A stretch of DNA of 15,608 nucleotides, from positions 50,651-66,258 of the forward strand of contig DCGZ01000078.1 in the NCBI GenBank assembly GCA_002314675.1. Direction: 5' to 3'. How positions within the stretch are numbered: the stretch's first letter is position 1; the number at the start of each line of letters is the position of its first letter. The notes under the pieces are model-generated. The model did not search any database. It had not been told where the DNA came from and saw nothing but the letters and a program-made list of their open reading frames with translations. This DNA is from Fibrobacter sp. UBA1765 (GTDB taxonomy: Bacteria > Fibrobacterota > Fibrobacteria > Fibrobacterales > Fibrobacteraceae). Positions 1-7,096 of this stretch are shown one piece after another. Made by a program: the position numbers and the translations under genes.

Positions 1-3
1 CAA

Positions 4-16
4 GCACCGAAGGTGC
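4..16 (-). terminator. possible terminator hairpin after slt
   Basis: Nine bases beyond the stop codon of the lytic transglycosylase gene, the minus strand has a perfect 5-bp GC-rich inverted repeat, GCACC-TTC-GGTGC, with a three-base loop. It is followed by TTG and then the window ends, so a U-tract cannot be confirmed. The position fits an intrinsic terminator closing the mce-ptsH-ptsI-slt operon, but the short stem and unseen tail keep this tentative. Confidence 0.3.
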
Positions 17-24
17 GTTCCTCA

Positions 25-2274
25 TTACAACGAATCGTAAATCTCCGTATAGATCCAGTAGTTACCCATGCAGCGCTTTACATAGTCGCGAGTTTCCCAA
101 TAGCTTATGTCTTCTGCGCGAATGTCCCAAGGCATGCCTTCGCCTTCACGCTGCCAACGCTTTGCCGGCTTTGGACCTGCGTTGTAATTGCTGAGCACGT
201 ACATGTAGTCTTCCTTGTATTCGTGCTTCAAGTCAATCAAGTAGCGAATGCCAAGGCGGATGTTCATGTAGCCGTTGTAAAGCATGTCCGGGTTAAAGTT
301 TTCAATTTCTTCAAGCTTTGCGAGATTCTTTCCTGTTGCAGGCATAATCTGCAAAAGACCTCGAGCACCTACTGGGGAGGCGATCTGAAAATCAAAAATG
401 GATTCCTGGCGCATTACGCTGTAGACAAAGAACGGATCGATTTGGTCGCGTGCATATTTCTTTACCTGGGACTTGTATGGAACCGGGTATAAAAAGTGCA
501 AAACTTGCATAGGTGCGTCTGCCAGTGCCTGGCGTGCAATGTTGTTCTGGAAAGCTCTTGCCAGCTTGAATGCCAATGCGGTTTCTCCGTATTTTGTGAA
601 CAGGCTTCCGTATGCAAAGAGGAAGTCCAGCCTTTTGGCATTCTTCGAAAATTCCGCCTGGAAAATTTCAATGGCATCGTCGGCAAATCCGAATTGCAAT
701 AGCTTTTCAACTTTTGTGTATGGCTCGGCAGCGTAGTTGCCTTTTTTGCTTTGGTGCTTTTTGACCCAGTTTATGGCGTCAGCTTCGCTCATTTGCGTGC
801 CACGTACATAAGGAATCTTGTCGTGACTGAGGAGCTTGTTTTCTTCAAGCTTTAGGCGGCTTCTGTGAGCGTAGTAGCCAAGAGGGAAATCCTTGATGCA
901 TTCAAGGTATGCTTCGCGGGCAAGGGAGTCCTTGCCCTGTTTTGCATAGACATCGCCAAGGAACATCATGGCTCCGTTTGCGCTCCATGTAAACGGTAAC
1001 TTCTTGGCTTCCTTGAATGCTTTTTCGGCTTCGGCGTACTTCTCCATTTTTACATACACAAGGCCCACGCGGAACATTGCCCATTGGCGGCGGTTGTTAC
1101 TGCCGAACTTTGCATTGGCAAGCTGCTTGTAGCATTCGATAGCCTTTGTATATTTCTTTTTCTGCTCAAATTCAAAACCGCGAAGCCAAAGGTTGTTTGC
1201 GTTTTCTTTTCCAAACTTGTTTACTTCGGCTAGCTTTGCGTCAAGTTCTGCAATTTCCTTTTCGTTTCGTTCTTCATTTTTTCGTAAAAGCTTTAAGGCC
1301 GAATTTATCCATAGTGCCTTGCATTCTACGGAGTCTATCAAAAAACGGAACTGCCTGTAGGACTCTTCGAAGCGTTCTGCTCCACGGAGTGCAACGGCGC
1401 GCTTTTCCCAAATGGATTTGCGGGTGTCAAGGTCGAAGTTGCTTGGCGGGAGTCTAAATAGCAGTGAATCTTCTGCGGTTTCCAAAACGGCTGAATCGTT
1501 CTTTGCAGGGGCTGTCGCCATGTCGATTGCAATTATGGAATCTATAAGAGCAAGGCATTCTTCTGCGGGTGCGTTGTTGCATACGAGTTTTGTGTAAGCC
1601 CATTTTTCTGCAGCTGTTTCTTCGACAGGTTCCCTATCGCGAAGCCTTCTTACTGCTGCAAAAGAGGAGTCAGCCTTTGCGCCACCTGCGGCAAGGACTC
1701 GCATGTAGGCTTTTTTTGCGGCCTTAAAATTTCCTATGGACTCAGAAAGCTTTGCGTACTTAAAACGCAATGCTGTGGAGCGCTCGCCCTTTTGATACTT
1801 GTTCAGGTACGCCTCAATGGAGTCTGCCTTTGCCTTGTCGCTTAATGTAGAGTCTGCAATGGCAGCTTCGGTGCGCATGAACAGGGATGTGTTTTCAAAA
1901 CTGCCGCTTGTAAGTTCTGTTGCAGATTTTGCAAGGATTGTTCGCATGCCGTTGTAATCTTGCATGTTGAACTTGATCTTTGCTTCGCGCAACAGAATGT
2001 TTCCGTTTAAGGAGGCGTCCTTGCCAAGCAAGGCATCGTAAGCTTCTGATGCCTTGTCCCATTCGCCATTGTAATAAAGCTTTGCCGCGCTTGCAAATTC
2101 CTTGACTAGAGCGTTTGTGCTTGTATCTGCAATGTGTTGCATAAATTCAGTACGAATGACCTTGTCGTGGAATTCACTCTGTGGTAAGGCTTCCTGCTCT
2201 GTTGGCGCTGCGTGCAAAGCCATGGAAAGTAATGGAATGCAAGCTGCTGCAACACTGAATTTTGCAAATTTCAT
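25..2274 (-). CDS. soluble lytic murein transglycosylase, TPR-rich (Slt70-like)
   Basis: This 749-residue exported enzyme is predicted to cleave the MurNAc-GlcNAc glycan strand of peptidoglycan, forming 1,6-anhydroMurNAc ends, in the periplasm. Residues 1-22 look like a signal peptide (Lys2/Lys5, hydrophobic core, Leu-His-Ala cleavage site). Residues ~55-600 are alpha-helical with repeated TPR-like pairs such as WLRGFEFEQKKKYTKAIECY, resembling the superhelical ring of Slt70. The C-terminal ~130 residues form an SLT lysozyme-like domain: catalytic Glu ~624 in RQESIFD, then SPVGARGLLQIMPATG and LSNYNAGP, all family hallmarks. The ATG at 2274 has GGAG six bases upstream. The gene starts 40 bp after ptsI ends and is probably last in that operon; no functional reason for the pairing is evident. 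A lipoprotein reading (Cys12) was judged unlikely because the cysteine lies too early. The family call is secure; the exact Slt/MltC/MltE-type class is not. Confidence 0.93.
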   Translation of the reverse strand: MKFAKFSVAAACIPLLSMALHAAPTEQEALPQSEFHDKVIRTEFMQHIADTSTNALVKEFASAAKLYYNGEWDKASEAYDALLGKDASLNGNILLREAKIKFNMQDYNGMRTILAKSATELTSGSFENTSLFMRTEAAIADSTLSDKAKADSIEAYLNKYQKGERSTALRFKYAKLSESIGNFKAAKKAYMRVLAAGGAKADSSFAAVRRLRDREPVEETAAEKWAYTKLVCNNAPAEECLALIDSIIAIDMATAPAKNDSAVLETAEDSLLFRLPPSNFDLDTRKSIWEKRAVALRGAERFEESYRQFRFLIDSVECKALWINSALKLLRKNEERNEKEIAELDAKLAEVNKFGKENANNLWLRGFEFEQKKKYTKAIECYKQLANAKFGSNNRRQWAMFRVGLVYVKMEKYAEAEKAFKEAKKLPFTWSANGAMMFLGDVYAKQGKDSLAREAYLECIKDFPLGYYAHRSRLKLEENKLLSHDKIPYVRGTQMSEADAINWVKKHQSKKGNYAAEPYTKVEKLLQFGFADDAIEIFQAEFSKNAKRLDFLFAYGSLFTKYGETALAFKLARAFQNNIARQALADAPMQVLHFLYPVPYKSQVKKYARDQIDPFFVYSVMRQESIFDFQIASPVGARGLLQIMPATGKNLAKLEEIENFNPDMLYNGYMNIRLGIRYLIDLKHEYKEDYMYVLSNYNAGPKPAKRWQREGEGMPWDIRAEDISYWETRDYVKRCMGNYWIYTEIYDSL

Positions 2275-2314
2275 TTAATACTCCGAGTTCAAAAACGCTC
2301 CGGTGGACGGTTCC

Positions 2315-4114
2315 CTATTTCTTTTTTGTAGGTACGTAGCTATTGATGCCAAGGTCGGCAATGGATTGTGCATAGCGCTGGTGCAAGTAGGCGTTAACGC
2401 TTTCTGCATCGTCTAGCTTAAGGGCGTGCAATGCGATCTCGTTCACATCTTCATAGTTGATGGAACGAATGATTTTCTTTGCTTCCATGATGCTCCATGG
2501 AGTCATAGAAAGCTCGTCAACGCCTAAGCCAATAAGCAAGAGAATGCTGAACGGGTCTGCACTCATTTCGCCGCAAACCGCAACAGGGATCCCTTCCTTG
2601 TGCGCTGCTACGACAGTCATGTAGATCATGTTCAAAATTGCCGGGTGGTGCGGCTCGAACATGTCCGCAATCATTTCGTTTGTACGGTCGACCGCAAGGG
2701 TAAACTGGATAAGGTCGTTTGTACCAATGCTAAAGAAGTCAGCTTCCTTTGCAAGCTGTTCCACCTGCATTACCGCGGCTGGGACTTCGATCATGATTCC
2801 CACTTCGACGTGAGGAATTTTATGGCCTTCCTGTTCCAGCTCTTCTTGGCAAGCTCTAATGTGAGCCTTTGCCTGGCGCAGTTCATGCAGTCCAGAAATC
2901 ATCGGGAGCAAAATTCTAAGGTTGCCCTTTTCGTTTGCGGTAAGCAGGGCTTTTAGCTGTTCGTGGAAAATATCGACACGGTCAAGGCATACGCGAATAG
3001 AACGCCAGCCCATGAACGGGTTGGATTCGTTCAGCACGGAAATTTCGGAAACTAGCTTGTCGCCACCGGCATCCAGGGTACGGATTGTTACCGGGCAAGG
3101 AGCAAGCTCGTTTAAAATATGGTTGTATGCTTCGCGTTGCTCTTCAAGGCTTGGAAGGGAATGCCCAAAGAACAGGAATTCGGAACGGTAAAGGCCGATG
3201 CCCGTTGCGCCATAGTCCTGGACCTTGTCCGCTTCGATTGGAAGTTCGATATTTGCATGCAGCGTAATGAACTTGCCGTCTCGTGTCATCGGCTCCAGCT
3301 GGCGCATTGTAAAGAGTTCGCGCTGCTGTTGCAGGTAAACATCCTGCTTGCCGCGGAATTCCGAAATGTCGCTTTCGTTCGGATTTAAAATGACAAGGCC
3401 AAGTGTACCGTCAACGATGATCAGTGCGCCTTCCTGGGCAAGCGCAGAAATATTGCGCAAACCAGAAACTGAAGGCACCTGCATGGCGCGTGCAAGAATG
3501 GACGTGTGGCTAGTTCTACCACCGGAGTCTGTTGCAAAGGCAAGAACTTCGCCTGGCTTAATGCCCATCAAAAGGCTTGGCGAAAGCTCGTGGCCTACAT
3601 AGATTACAGGCTCGTCAAGGTGCGTTGCCGAAACTGGAGCTGAATCATCAAGGATTGAAAATATTCGGTTGTACAGGTCGCGCAAGTCCATCGCGCGTTC
3701 CTGCATCATTTCGTTCTTGATTTGCTCGAACTGTGTGATTAAGCCTGTGATAGTGGTATGAAGTGCCCAACGCAAGCTTTTTCGCTTGTCCTTGATAATC
3801 TTGAGCACGGAACCCGTAAGCATCGGGTCCTTAAGGATCATCAGGTGCGAATCAAAAATGCGGGCTTCGTTTGCGCCAACGCGTTCAAGAGTCGCTTCCT
3901 TGATCTTTGTAATTTCCTTGAACGTCTTGTCGAGAGTTGTCTGGAACAAATGCAGTTCTGCATTGACTCGTTCTTCTGGAATGTCTTCTTCGACAATCGT
4001 TACTTCTCGGGCTGCTACCTTGTGGACTCGTCCGAGGGCATAGCCCGGAGATGTGGCTAAGCCATTAATAACATATCTAGGGGCCTTAGGCGGGTTCTTC
4101 GTTGAAATTGTCAT
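2315..4114 (-). CDS. ptsI: phosphoenolpyruvate-protein phosphotransferase (PTS enzyme I)
   Basis: Enzyme I takes phosphate from phosphoenolpyruvate onto its own histidine and passes it to HPr in the cytoplasm. With the start used here the protein has 599 residues, close to the family norm of about 575. Visible landmarks in order: GLATSPGYALG near the N-terminus; the phospho-histidine motif GGRTSHTSILAR (His203); GIGLYRSEFLF (~305-315); RTLDAGGDK (~345-353); GWRSIRVCLDR; GIMIEVPAA; the PEP-site motif FFSIGTNDLIQFTLAVDR (~460-477); and VCGEMSADP with the catalytic acid Cys514. The ATG at 4114 overlaps the 3' end of ptsH by 29 bp and has GGAG ten bases upstream. An in-frame ATG 57 bases further upstream exists, but its added residues do not resemble the family. 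Overlap implies translational coupling with ptsH. No enzyme II gene is in the window, so the final phosphate acceptor is unknown; a regulatory PTS or a remote EII are both possible. Confidence 0.96.
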   Translation of the reverse strand: MTISTKNPPKAPRYVINGLATSPGYALGRVHKVAAREVTIVEEDIPEERVNAELHLFQTTLDKTFKEITKIKEATLERVGANEARIFDSHLMILKDPMLTGSVLKIIKDKRKSLRWALHTTITGLITQFEQIKNEMMQERAMDLRDLYNRIFSILDDSAPVSATHLDEPVIYVGHELSPSLLMGIKPGEVLAFATDSGGRTSHTSILARAMQVPSVSGLRNISALAQEGALIIVDGTLGLVILNPNESDISEFRGKQDVYLQQQRELFTMRQLEPMTRDGKFITLHANIELPIEADKVQDYGATGIGLYRSEFLFFGHSLPSLEEQREAYNHILNELAPCPVTIRTLDAGGDKLVSEISVLNESNPFMGWRSIRVCLDRVDIFHEQLKALLTANEKGNLRILLPMISGLHELRQAKAHIRACQEELEQEGHKIPHVEVGIMIEVPAAVMQVEQLAKEADFFSIGTNDLIQFTLAVDRTNEMIADMFEPHHPAILNMIYMTVVAAHKEGIPVAVCGEMSADPFSILLLIGLGVDELSMTPWSIMEAKKIIRSINYEDVNEIALHALKLDDAESVNAYLHQRYAQSIADLGINSYVPTKKK

Positions 4115-4358
4115 GGAACAGTTGCTCCAATTTCTGGAAGGTTTCTTCTTCGTCATCGCCCTCGATTTCAACTTCGATTTCGGATCCTGGCGGGACTGCG
4201 AGCATCATGACGTTTAGAATGCTTTTGGCGTTTGCGCGAGTGCCGTCAAAAATGAAGGTGACATCGCTCTTCATTTGACTTGTTGTATCAACGATAAGGC
4301 CTGCCGGTCTAGCGTGGATACCGAGTTTATTGGTAACTGTCAATGTTTTGGTTATCAT
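4086..4358 (-). CDS. ptsH: phosphocarrier protein HPr
   Basis: HPr relays phosphate from enzyme I to PTS enzyme II components. The 90-residue length is typical. His15 lies in KLGIHARPAG, the exact phospho-acceptor signature, and Ser46 lies in NAKSILNVMMLAV, similar to the KSIMGVM motif that HPr kinase/phosphorylase recognises in many bacteria. This suggests a second, regulatory phosphorylation site, but no hprK is in view. The ATG at 4358 has AAGGAC about six bases upstream and begins seven bases after the mce stop codon. A longer in-frame reading exists upstream, but it runs through the mce gene and has no HPr similarity. Downstream, ptsI overlaps its last 29 bp, so both are expected to be made together. 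The acidic tail (GDDEEETFQKLEQLFHDNFNEE) is slightly longer than in E. coli HPr. Confidence 0.95.
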   Translation of the reverse strand: MITKTLTVTNKLGIHARPAGLIVDTTSQMKSDVTFIFDGTRANAKSILNVMMLAVPPGSEIEVEIEGDDEEETFQKLEQLFHDNFNEEPA

Positions 4359-4365
4359 AGCGTCC

Positions 4366-5274
4366 TTAGAATATATCCACGTTAATATCAAGGCCGTCCT
4401 GCAAAATAATGCGGAACAGGCTGTCTGCCGAGTTAAGAGTCTTGACCAGCTCGTCGTGGAGCTTACGGTCGTTAAGCAAAATACCAGCTGTGTTGTCGGT
4501 CTTTTCAAGCTTCTGGGTAATATTTGAAAGTCTCTTGGTAACGCCGTCCAGGTCGTCAATCAAGCCGTTCGCATTTTTCATCAAGTCATCTGCGCCTGCG
4601 AACATGTGGTCAATCGGCTGTTGCACATTGTCAAGCAACGTATTGACCTTGACTGTCGCGTCGTTAAGGCTTGCAAGGCTTTTCTTGAGTTGCGGGTCTG
4701 TTTCCTTGACAACGCTTATCAGGCGGTCTTCAAGGTTTTCTGCCTTCACAAGGATTGTCTGGAACCTGGCCTGGAAAGCCGGGTTTGCAAGCGTGCTGTC
4801 TAGAACGTTCTTGACAGACTTGATAAGGACCATCGTACTGTCGCAAACTTCACCGGCAAGGCCGATAGCTTCTGCGATACCGGCATCGAACTGGCCGTTA
4901 ATCGTATCGTTCGGGGTAAAGTATTCTTGGGCATCCCCGAGAATCATGCCGATTTGGCGTTCGCCCATGATACCGATGTTCTGGACGCGGATCTCTGAAT
5001 CCTTTGGAATACGAACGTCGTCACGCAGGCGGATCTTGACCGTAACTCTGTGCCCTGAAAGTTCTATGGTTTCAACCTTGCCGAGTTTAACGCCGTTTAC
5101 CTTGACGGGGTCGTCAAGGGCTAGGGTACTGACTTGCGTAAAGCGCAAGTAGAAGGTGTTGAATTTTTCTCGTGGATCCTTGTCGTTCAAAAAGAACATT
5201 CCGAATACAAGGATGACTATGGCCAAAAGTACTACAAGACCAACAACTAGATAGAGTGAGGAATTCTTTTTCAT
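4366..5274 (-). CDS. MCE/MlaD-family lipid-transport substrate-binding protein
   Basis: A 302-residue protein with one N-terminal transmembrane helix (about residues 8-29) and the rest predicted periplasmic. Residues ~40-113 form an MCE domain: VSTLALDDPVKVNGVKLGKV, then IRLRDDVRIPKDSEIRVQN and IGIMGERQIGMILG match the MlaD/Ttg2C pattern. The remainder is a long helical tail (~135-302) rich in heptad-like Leu/Ile/Val/Asn/Asp spacing, as in MCE proteins that form a needle or ring. MCE proteins carry phospholipids between inner and outer membrane together with MlaE-type permease and MlaF-type ATPase. Those partners are usually adjacent but are missing here, so they must be encoded elsewhere or the protein works in an unusual setting. 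It is the first gene of the mce-ptsH-ptsI-slt group. No clear ribosome-binding site precedes the ATG at 5274. Family assignment is firm; substrate unknown. Confidence 0.88.
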   Translation of the reverse strand: MKKNSSLYLVVGLVVLLAIVILVFGMFFLNDKDPREKFNTFYLRFTQVSTLALDDPVKVNGVKLGKVETIELSGHRVTVKIRLRDDVRIPKDSEIRVQNIGIMGERQIGMILGDAQEYFTPNDTINGQFDAGIAEAIGLAGEVCDSTMVLIKSVKNVLDSTLANPAFQARFQTILVKAENLEDRLISVVKETDPQLKKSLASLNDATVKVNTLLDNVQQPIDHMFAGADDLMKNANGLIDDLDGVTKRLSNITQKLEKTDNTAGILLNDRKLHDELVKTLNSADSLFRIILQDGLDINVDIF

Positions 5275-5309
5275 TATGTTCTGTAATGTAGATTTTTAAA
5301 GGCGGTATC

Positions 5310-5335
5310 GTAGAAAAAAGTATTGCGATTTCTAC
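5310..5335 (-). other. hairpin in the leader of the mce operon
   Basis: A perfect 7-bp inverted repeat, GTAGAAA and TTTCTAC, with a 12-base loop lies between the candidate promoter and the mce start codon, about 35 bases before the ATG. It is not followed by a U-tract toward the gene, so it is not a standard terminator. It could be a stability or protein-binding element. The arms are AU-rich and short, so chance is possible. Confidence 0.3.
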
Positions 5336-5340
5336 TGTAA

Positions 5341-5369
5341 GATATAATTTTGTAAAAATTTTGAAACAA
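5341..5369 (-). promoter_or_regulatory. candidate promoter for mce-ptsH-ptsI-slt
   Basis: On the minus strand, TTGTTT (5364-5369) and TATATC (5341-5346) are separated by exactly 17 bases, resembling a sigma-70-type -35/-10 pair. This would give a leader of about 60 bases before the mce ATG. The site lies just downstream of the trmH terminator, where an operon promoter is expected. The surrounding DNA is very AT-rich, which makes chance matches common. Confidence 0.4.
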
Positions 5370-5376
5370 AAGTGCG

Positions 5377-5414
5377 AAAAATAAAAAAAGGGGTAGCTGC
5401 TTTGCTATCCCTTT
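5377..5414 (-). terminator. intrinsic terminator after trmH
   Basis: An 11-bp stem (arms 5387-5397 and 5404-5414, one G-T wobble) with a six-base loop TGCTTT is followed on the minus strand by TTTTTTTATTTTT. It starts 23 bases after the trmH stop codon. Stem, loop and U-tract all fit a strong Rho-independent terminator separating trmH from the mce operon. On the plus strand a shorter T-run also follows, but no plus-strand gene ends here. Confidence 0.88.
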
Positions 5415-5437
5415 ACTTTTTCATGTCCTAGAACAGC

Positions 5438-6106
5438 CTAGTCGATGTGCTGTACCGGGCTTAGGTCGTCTTCCATGCCGTTTACATGCCTTTCCAGGAA
5501 TGTCTTGTAGAGCGCTTCGCGTTCTTCGCCCTGGAGTGCGAATTTTTCACGGCCGCCATGCTGCTGCATGTACACATCAAGGTATGTCATGAGCACGCCG
5601 CCAGCCACAGAAACATTCATGGATTCCGTGATGCCGTACTGCGGGAGCTTGAACTCGTAGTCTGCAGCGGCCAGCGTGTCTGGGTGGTTGCCGTGGAACT
5701 CGCTGCCGAGGTAGAATGCCGTCGGCTGGCTCAAGTCAAGGTCGAGTACGGAATTTGTCGTATTTGTGCTTGCCACCGCAATCTTGTAACCCTTTGCACG
5801 CAAGGTTTCCATGCATTTCATGCGCTTCTTGTAAAGGTTGATGTTCATCCACTTGAAGGATCCCTTCAAAATAGACTTGTTGATCTTGTACGGGTTAACC
5901 TCTTCGATTACATGGACATCTTGTAAGCCAAAAACTTCAGCGGTACGAATCACTGCAGAAATATTGTGCGGGTCAAAGAGATCTTCAAGAACCATGCAAA
6001 AATGGCGAGTACGCTTGCTTGCAACATCTAGCAAAAGTTCACGACGTCGGTCGGTCACGTTTGCAAGGAGTTCTTCCATGTTCTTTGCCTTAGGTTCATT
6101 TGCCAT
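5438..6106 (-). CDS. trmH: TrmH-type tRNA/rRNA 2'-O-ribose methyltransferase (SpoU family)
   Basis: A 222-residue cytoplasmic SPOUT methyltransferase that uses S-adenosylmethionine to methylate a ribose 2'-OH, most likely guanosine 18 in tRNA. The three SpoU motifs are complete: HNISAVIRTAEVFG (47-60, with the catalytic Asn48/Arg54), FYLGSEFHG (131-139) and ITESMNVSVAGG (159-170, trefoil-knot AdoMet site). The HN-S-IIRTA form of motif 1 and the short N-terminus are those of the TrmH clade rather than RlmB or TrmL, although family members are easily confused. The ATG at 6106 has a strong AAGGAAGG nine bases upstream. The gene overlaps the end of the preceding secreted-protein gene by 11 bp, implying coupled translation, and is closed by a strong terminator. 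Its substrate is inferred from family only. Confidence 0.85.
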   Translation of the reverse strand: MANEPKAKNMEELLANVTDRRRELLLDVASKRTRHFCMVLEDLFDPHNISAVIRTAEVFGLQDVHVIEEVNPYKINKSILKGSFKWMNINLYKKRMKCMETLRAKGYKIAVASTNTTNSVLDLDLSQPTAFYLGSEFHGNHPDTLAAADYEFKLPQYGITESMNVSVAGGVLMTYLDVYMQQHGGREKFALQGEEREALYKTFLERHVNGMEDDLSPVQHID

Positions 6107-7016
6107 CTGGTGTACCTTCCTTTGAATTTTCCTTTGCGTTTAAAGCGTCCTGCTTAAATGCGTCTCCAAGTTCCCACTTGCGACCTGCAACAATTTCTTC
6201 AAAAATCTTTAGCAGTTTCTGGTCTTCTGCAGAGGTAAAGAGCTTGCTCTTTGCTATAGGCCTCTTGTCGCCCTTTGCAAAAGTCTTTGACGATCCGACA
6301 ACATCCTTTACGATGTGGTCGATCTTTGAACTTACGACCTTCTTGAACAGGTCCATTTGCATAATGGAATTTAATATTGAATTTGCCGGGAATACTATGG
6401 CTCTTAGCTTATAGTTCATTTCACCCTTTGTATTCACGTCCATGTCAAGAATCGCAACAGCGGTACCGGTTAAATCCCATCTTAGAACATGGCAACGTCC
6501 ATAGCCTAAAAATACATTTCGCATTAATGTTTTTTTGCCAAGGCTATCCTGCAAAGCCCATACAAAGTCGCCGGAAAGGCTTCTGCCGTTAGTTCCAGAA
6601 AATGTTTTATGGTCTTTGCTTGTGTAGTGGATTTCGTATTCCTCATCCTGGTAGGCGTTGATGAGCTTTGCGGTAAACGGCATGTAGTCAAAGAGGAATG
6701 CTAGCATGTTCGGCGTAGCGGGGAGCGTTCCCTTGCTTTCGTATGTTACACGGTATTCGCTTCCAAGCTTTGCATAGACTTCTGCACCAACTTTTGATTT
6801 TGGGTCAAGTCCTCTTTTGGAAATTTCAATAAATGGGGCGCAGAATTCTTCGTTATACTTTATCTTGCGATTGGGTTTCAGGTCTTCGGCACTGCATTGT
6901 TCCAGTGTGATGTTAAGACATTTTTGAACAGCTGGACAAAGCAGAGATTTGTCGGCTGCCGCAGCAAGTATTGAGCTTGCCAAAACAAGAAGAAACATGA
7001 AACGCAATTTTTGCAT
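6096..7016 (-). CDS. secreted protein of unknown function
   Basis: I do not recognise this 306-residue protein. Residues 1-21 form a clear signal peptide (positively charged start, Leu/Ala core, cleavage near AAAA-DKS), so it is probably periplasmic. Four cysteines in the first 60 mature residues (Cys27, 33, 41, 59) and another in GYGRCHVLRWD suggest disulfides. The middle (~75-215) alternates beta-like segments, with an amphipathic helix pattern at ~220-240 (IMQMDLFKKVVSSKIDHIVKDVV); this order loosely recalls START/SRPBCC lipid-binding folds, which is only a guess. The C-terminal tail is charged and ends NSKEGTPDGK. The ATG at 7016 lacks a visible ribosome-binding site. It overlaps trmH by 11 bp and appears to be in the same transcript, but a link to RNA methylation is not obvious. 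Confidence 0.72.
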   Translation of the reverse strand: MQKLRFMFLLVLASSILAAAADKSLLCPAVQKCLNITLEQCSAEDLKPNRKIKYNEEFCAPFIEISKRGLDPKSKVGAEVYAKLGSEYRVTYESKGTLPATPNMLAFLFDYMPFTAKLINAYQDEEYEIHYTSKDHKTFSGTNGRSLSGDFVWALQDSLGKKTLMRNVFLGYGRCHVLRWDLTGTAVAILDMDVNTKGEMNYKLRAIVFPANSILNSIMQMDLFKKVVSSKIDHIVKDVVGSSKTFAKGDKRPIAKSKLFTSAEDQKLLKIFEEIVAGRKWELGDAFKQDALNAKENSKEGTPDGK

Positions 7017-7057
7017 GACACGAAATGTAGAAAAAATTTAGCATTTCAGTTTTTTGT

Positions 7058-7082
7058 GCCCCTTTTACGTGCGGTAAGGGGC
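7058..7082 (-). terminator. hairpin between barrel operon and secreted-protein gene
   Basis: A perfect 7-bp GC-rich inverted repeat (GCCCCTT at 7058-7064, AAGGGGC at 7076-7082) begins 15 bases after the stop codon of the first barrel gene. On the minus strand the stem is followed by ACAAAAAACTG, so there is no U-tract on either side. Its position suggests it ends or protects the barrel-operon transcript, but it does not meet the standard intrinsic terminator pattern. Confidence 0.4.
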
Positions 7083-7096
7083 GAAAGTTGGCGTAC

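Noticed and set aside
2275..2314. Terminator between ptsI and slt
   Set aside because: A bulged 5-bp stem before TTTTT is visible on the minus strand, but it is too weak and the genes are only 40 bp apart.
4409..5152. 247-codon plus-strand open reading frame
   Set aside because: It is antisense to the well-supported MCE gene; its Ser/Arg/Leu-rich product has no domain pattern and follows from the codon use of the real gene.
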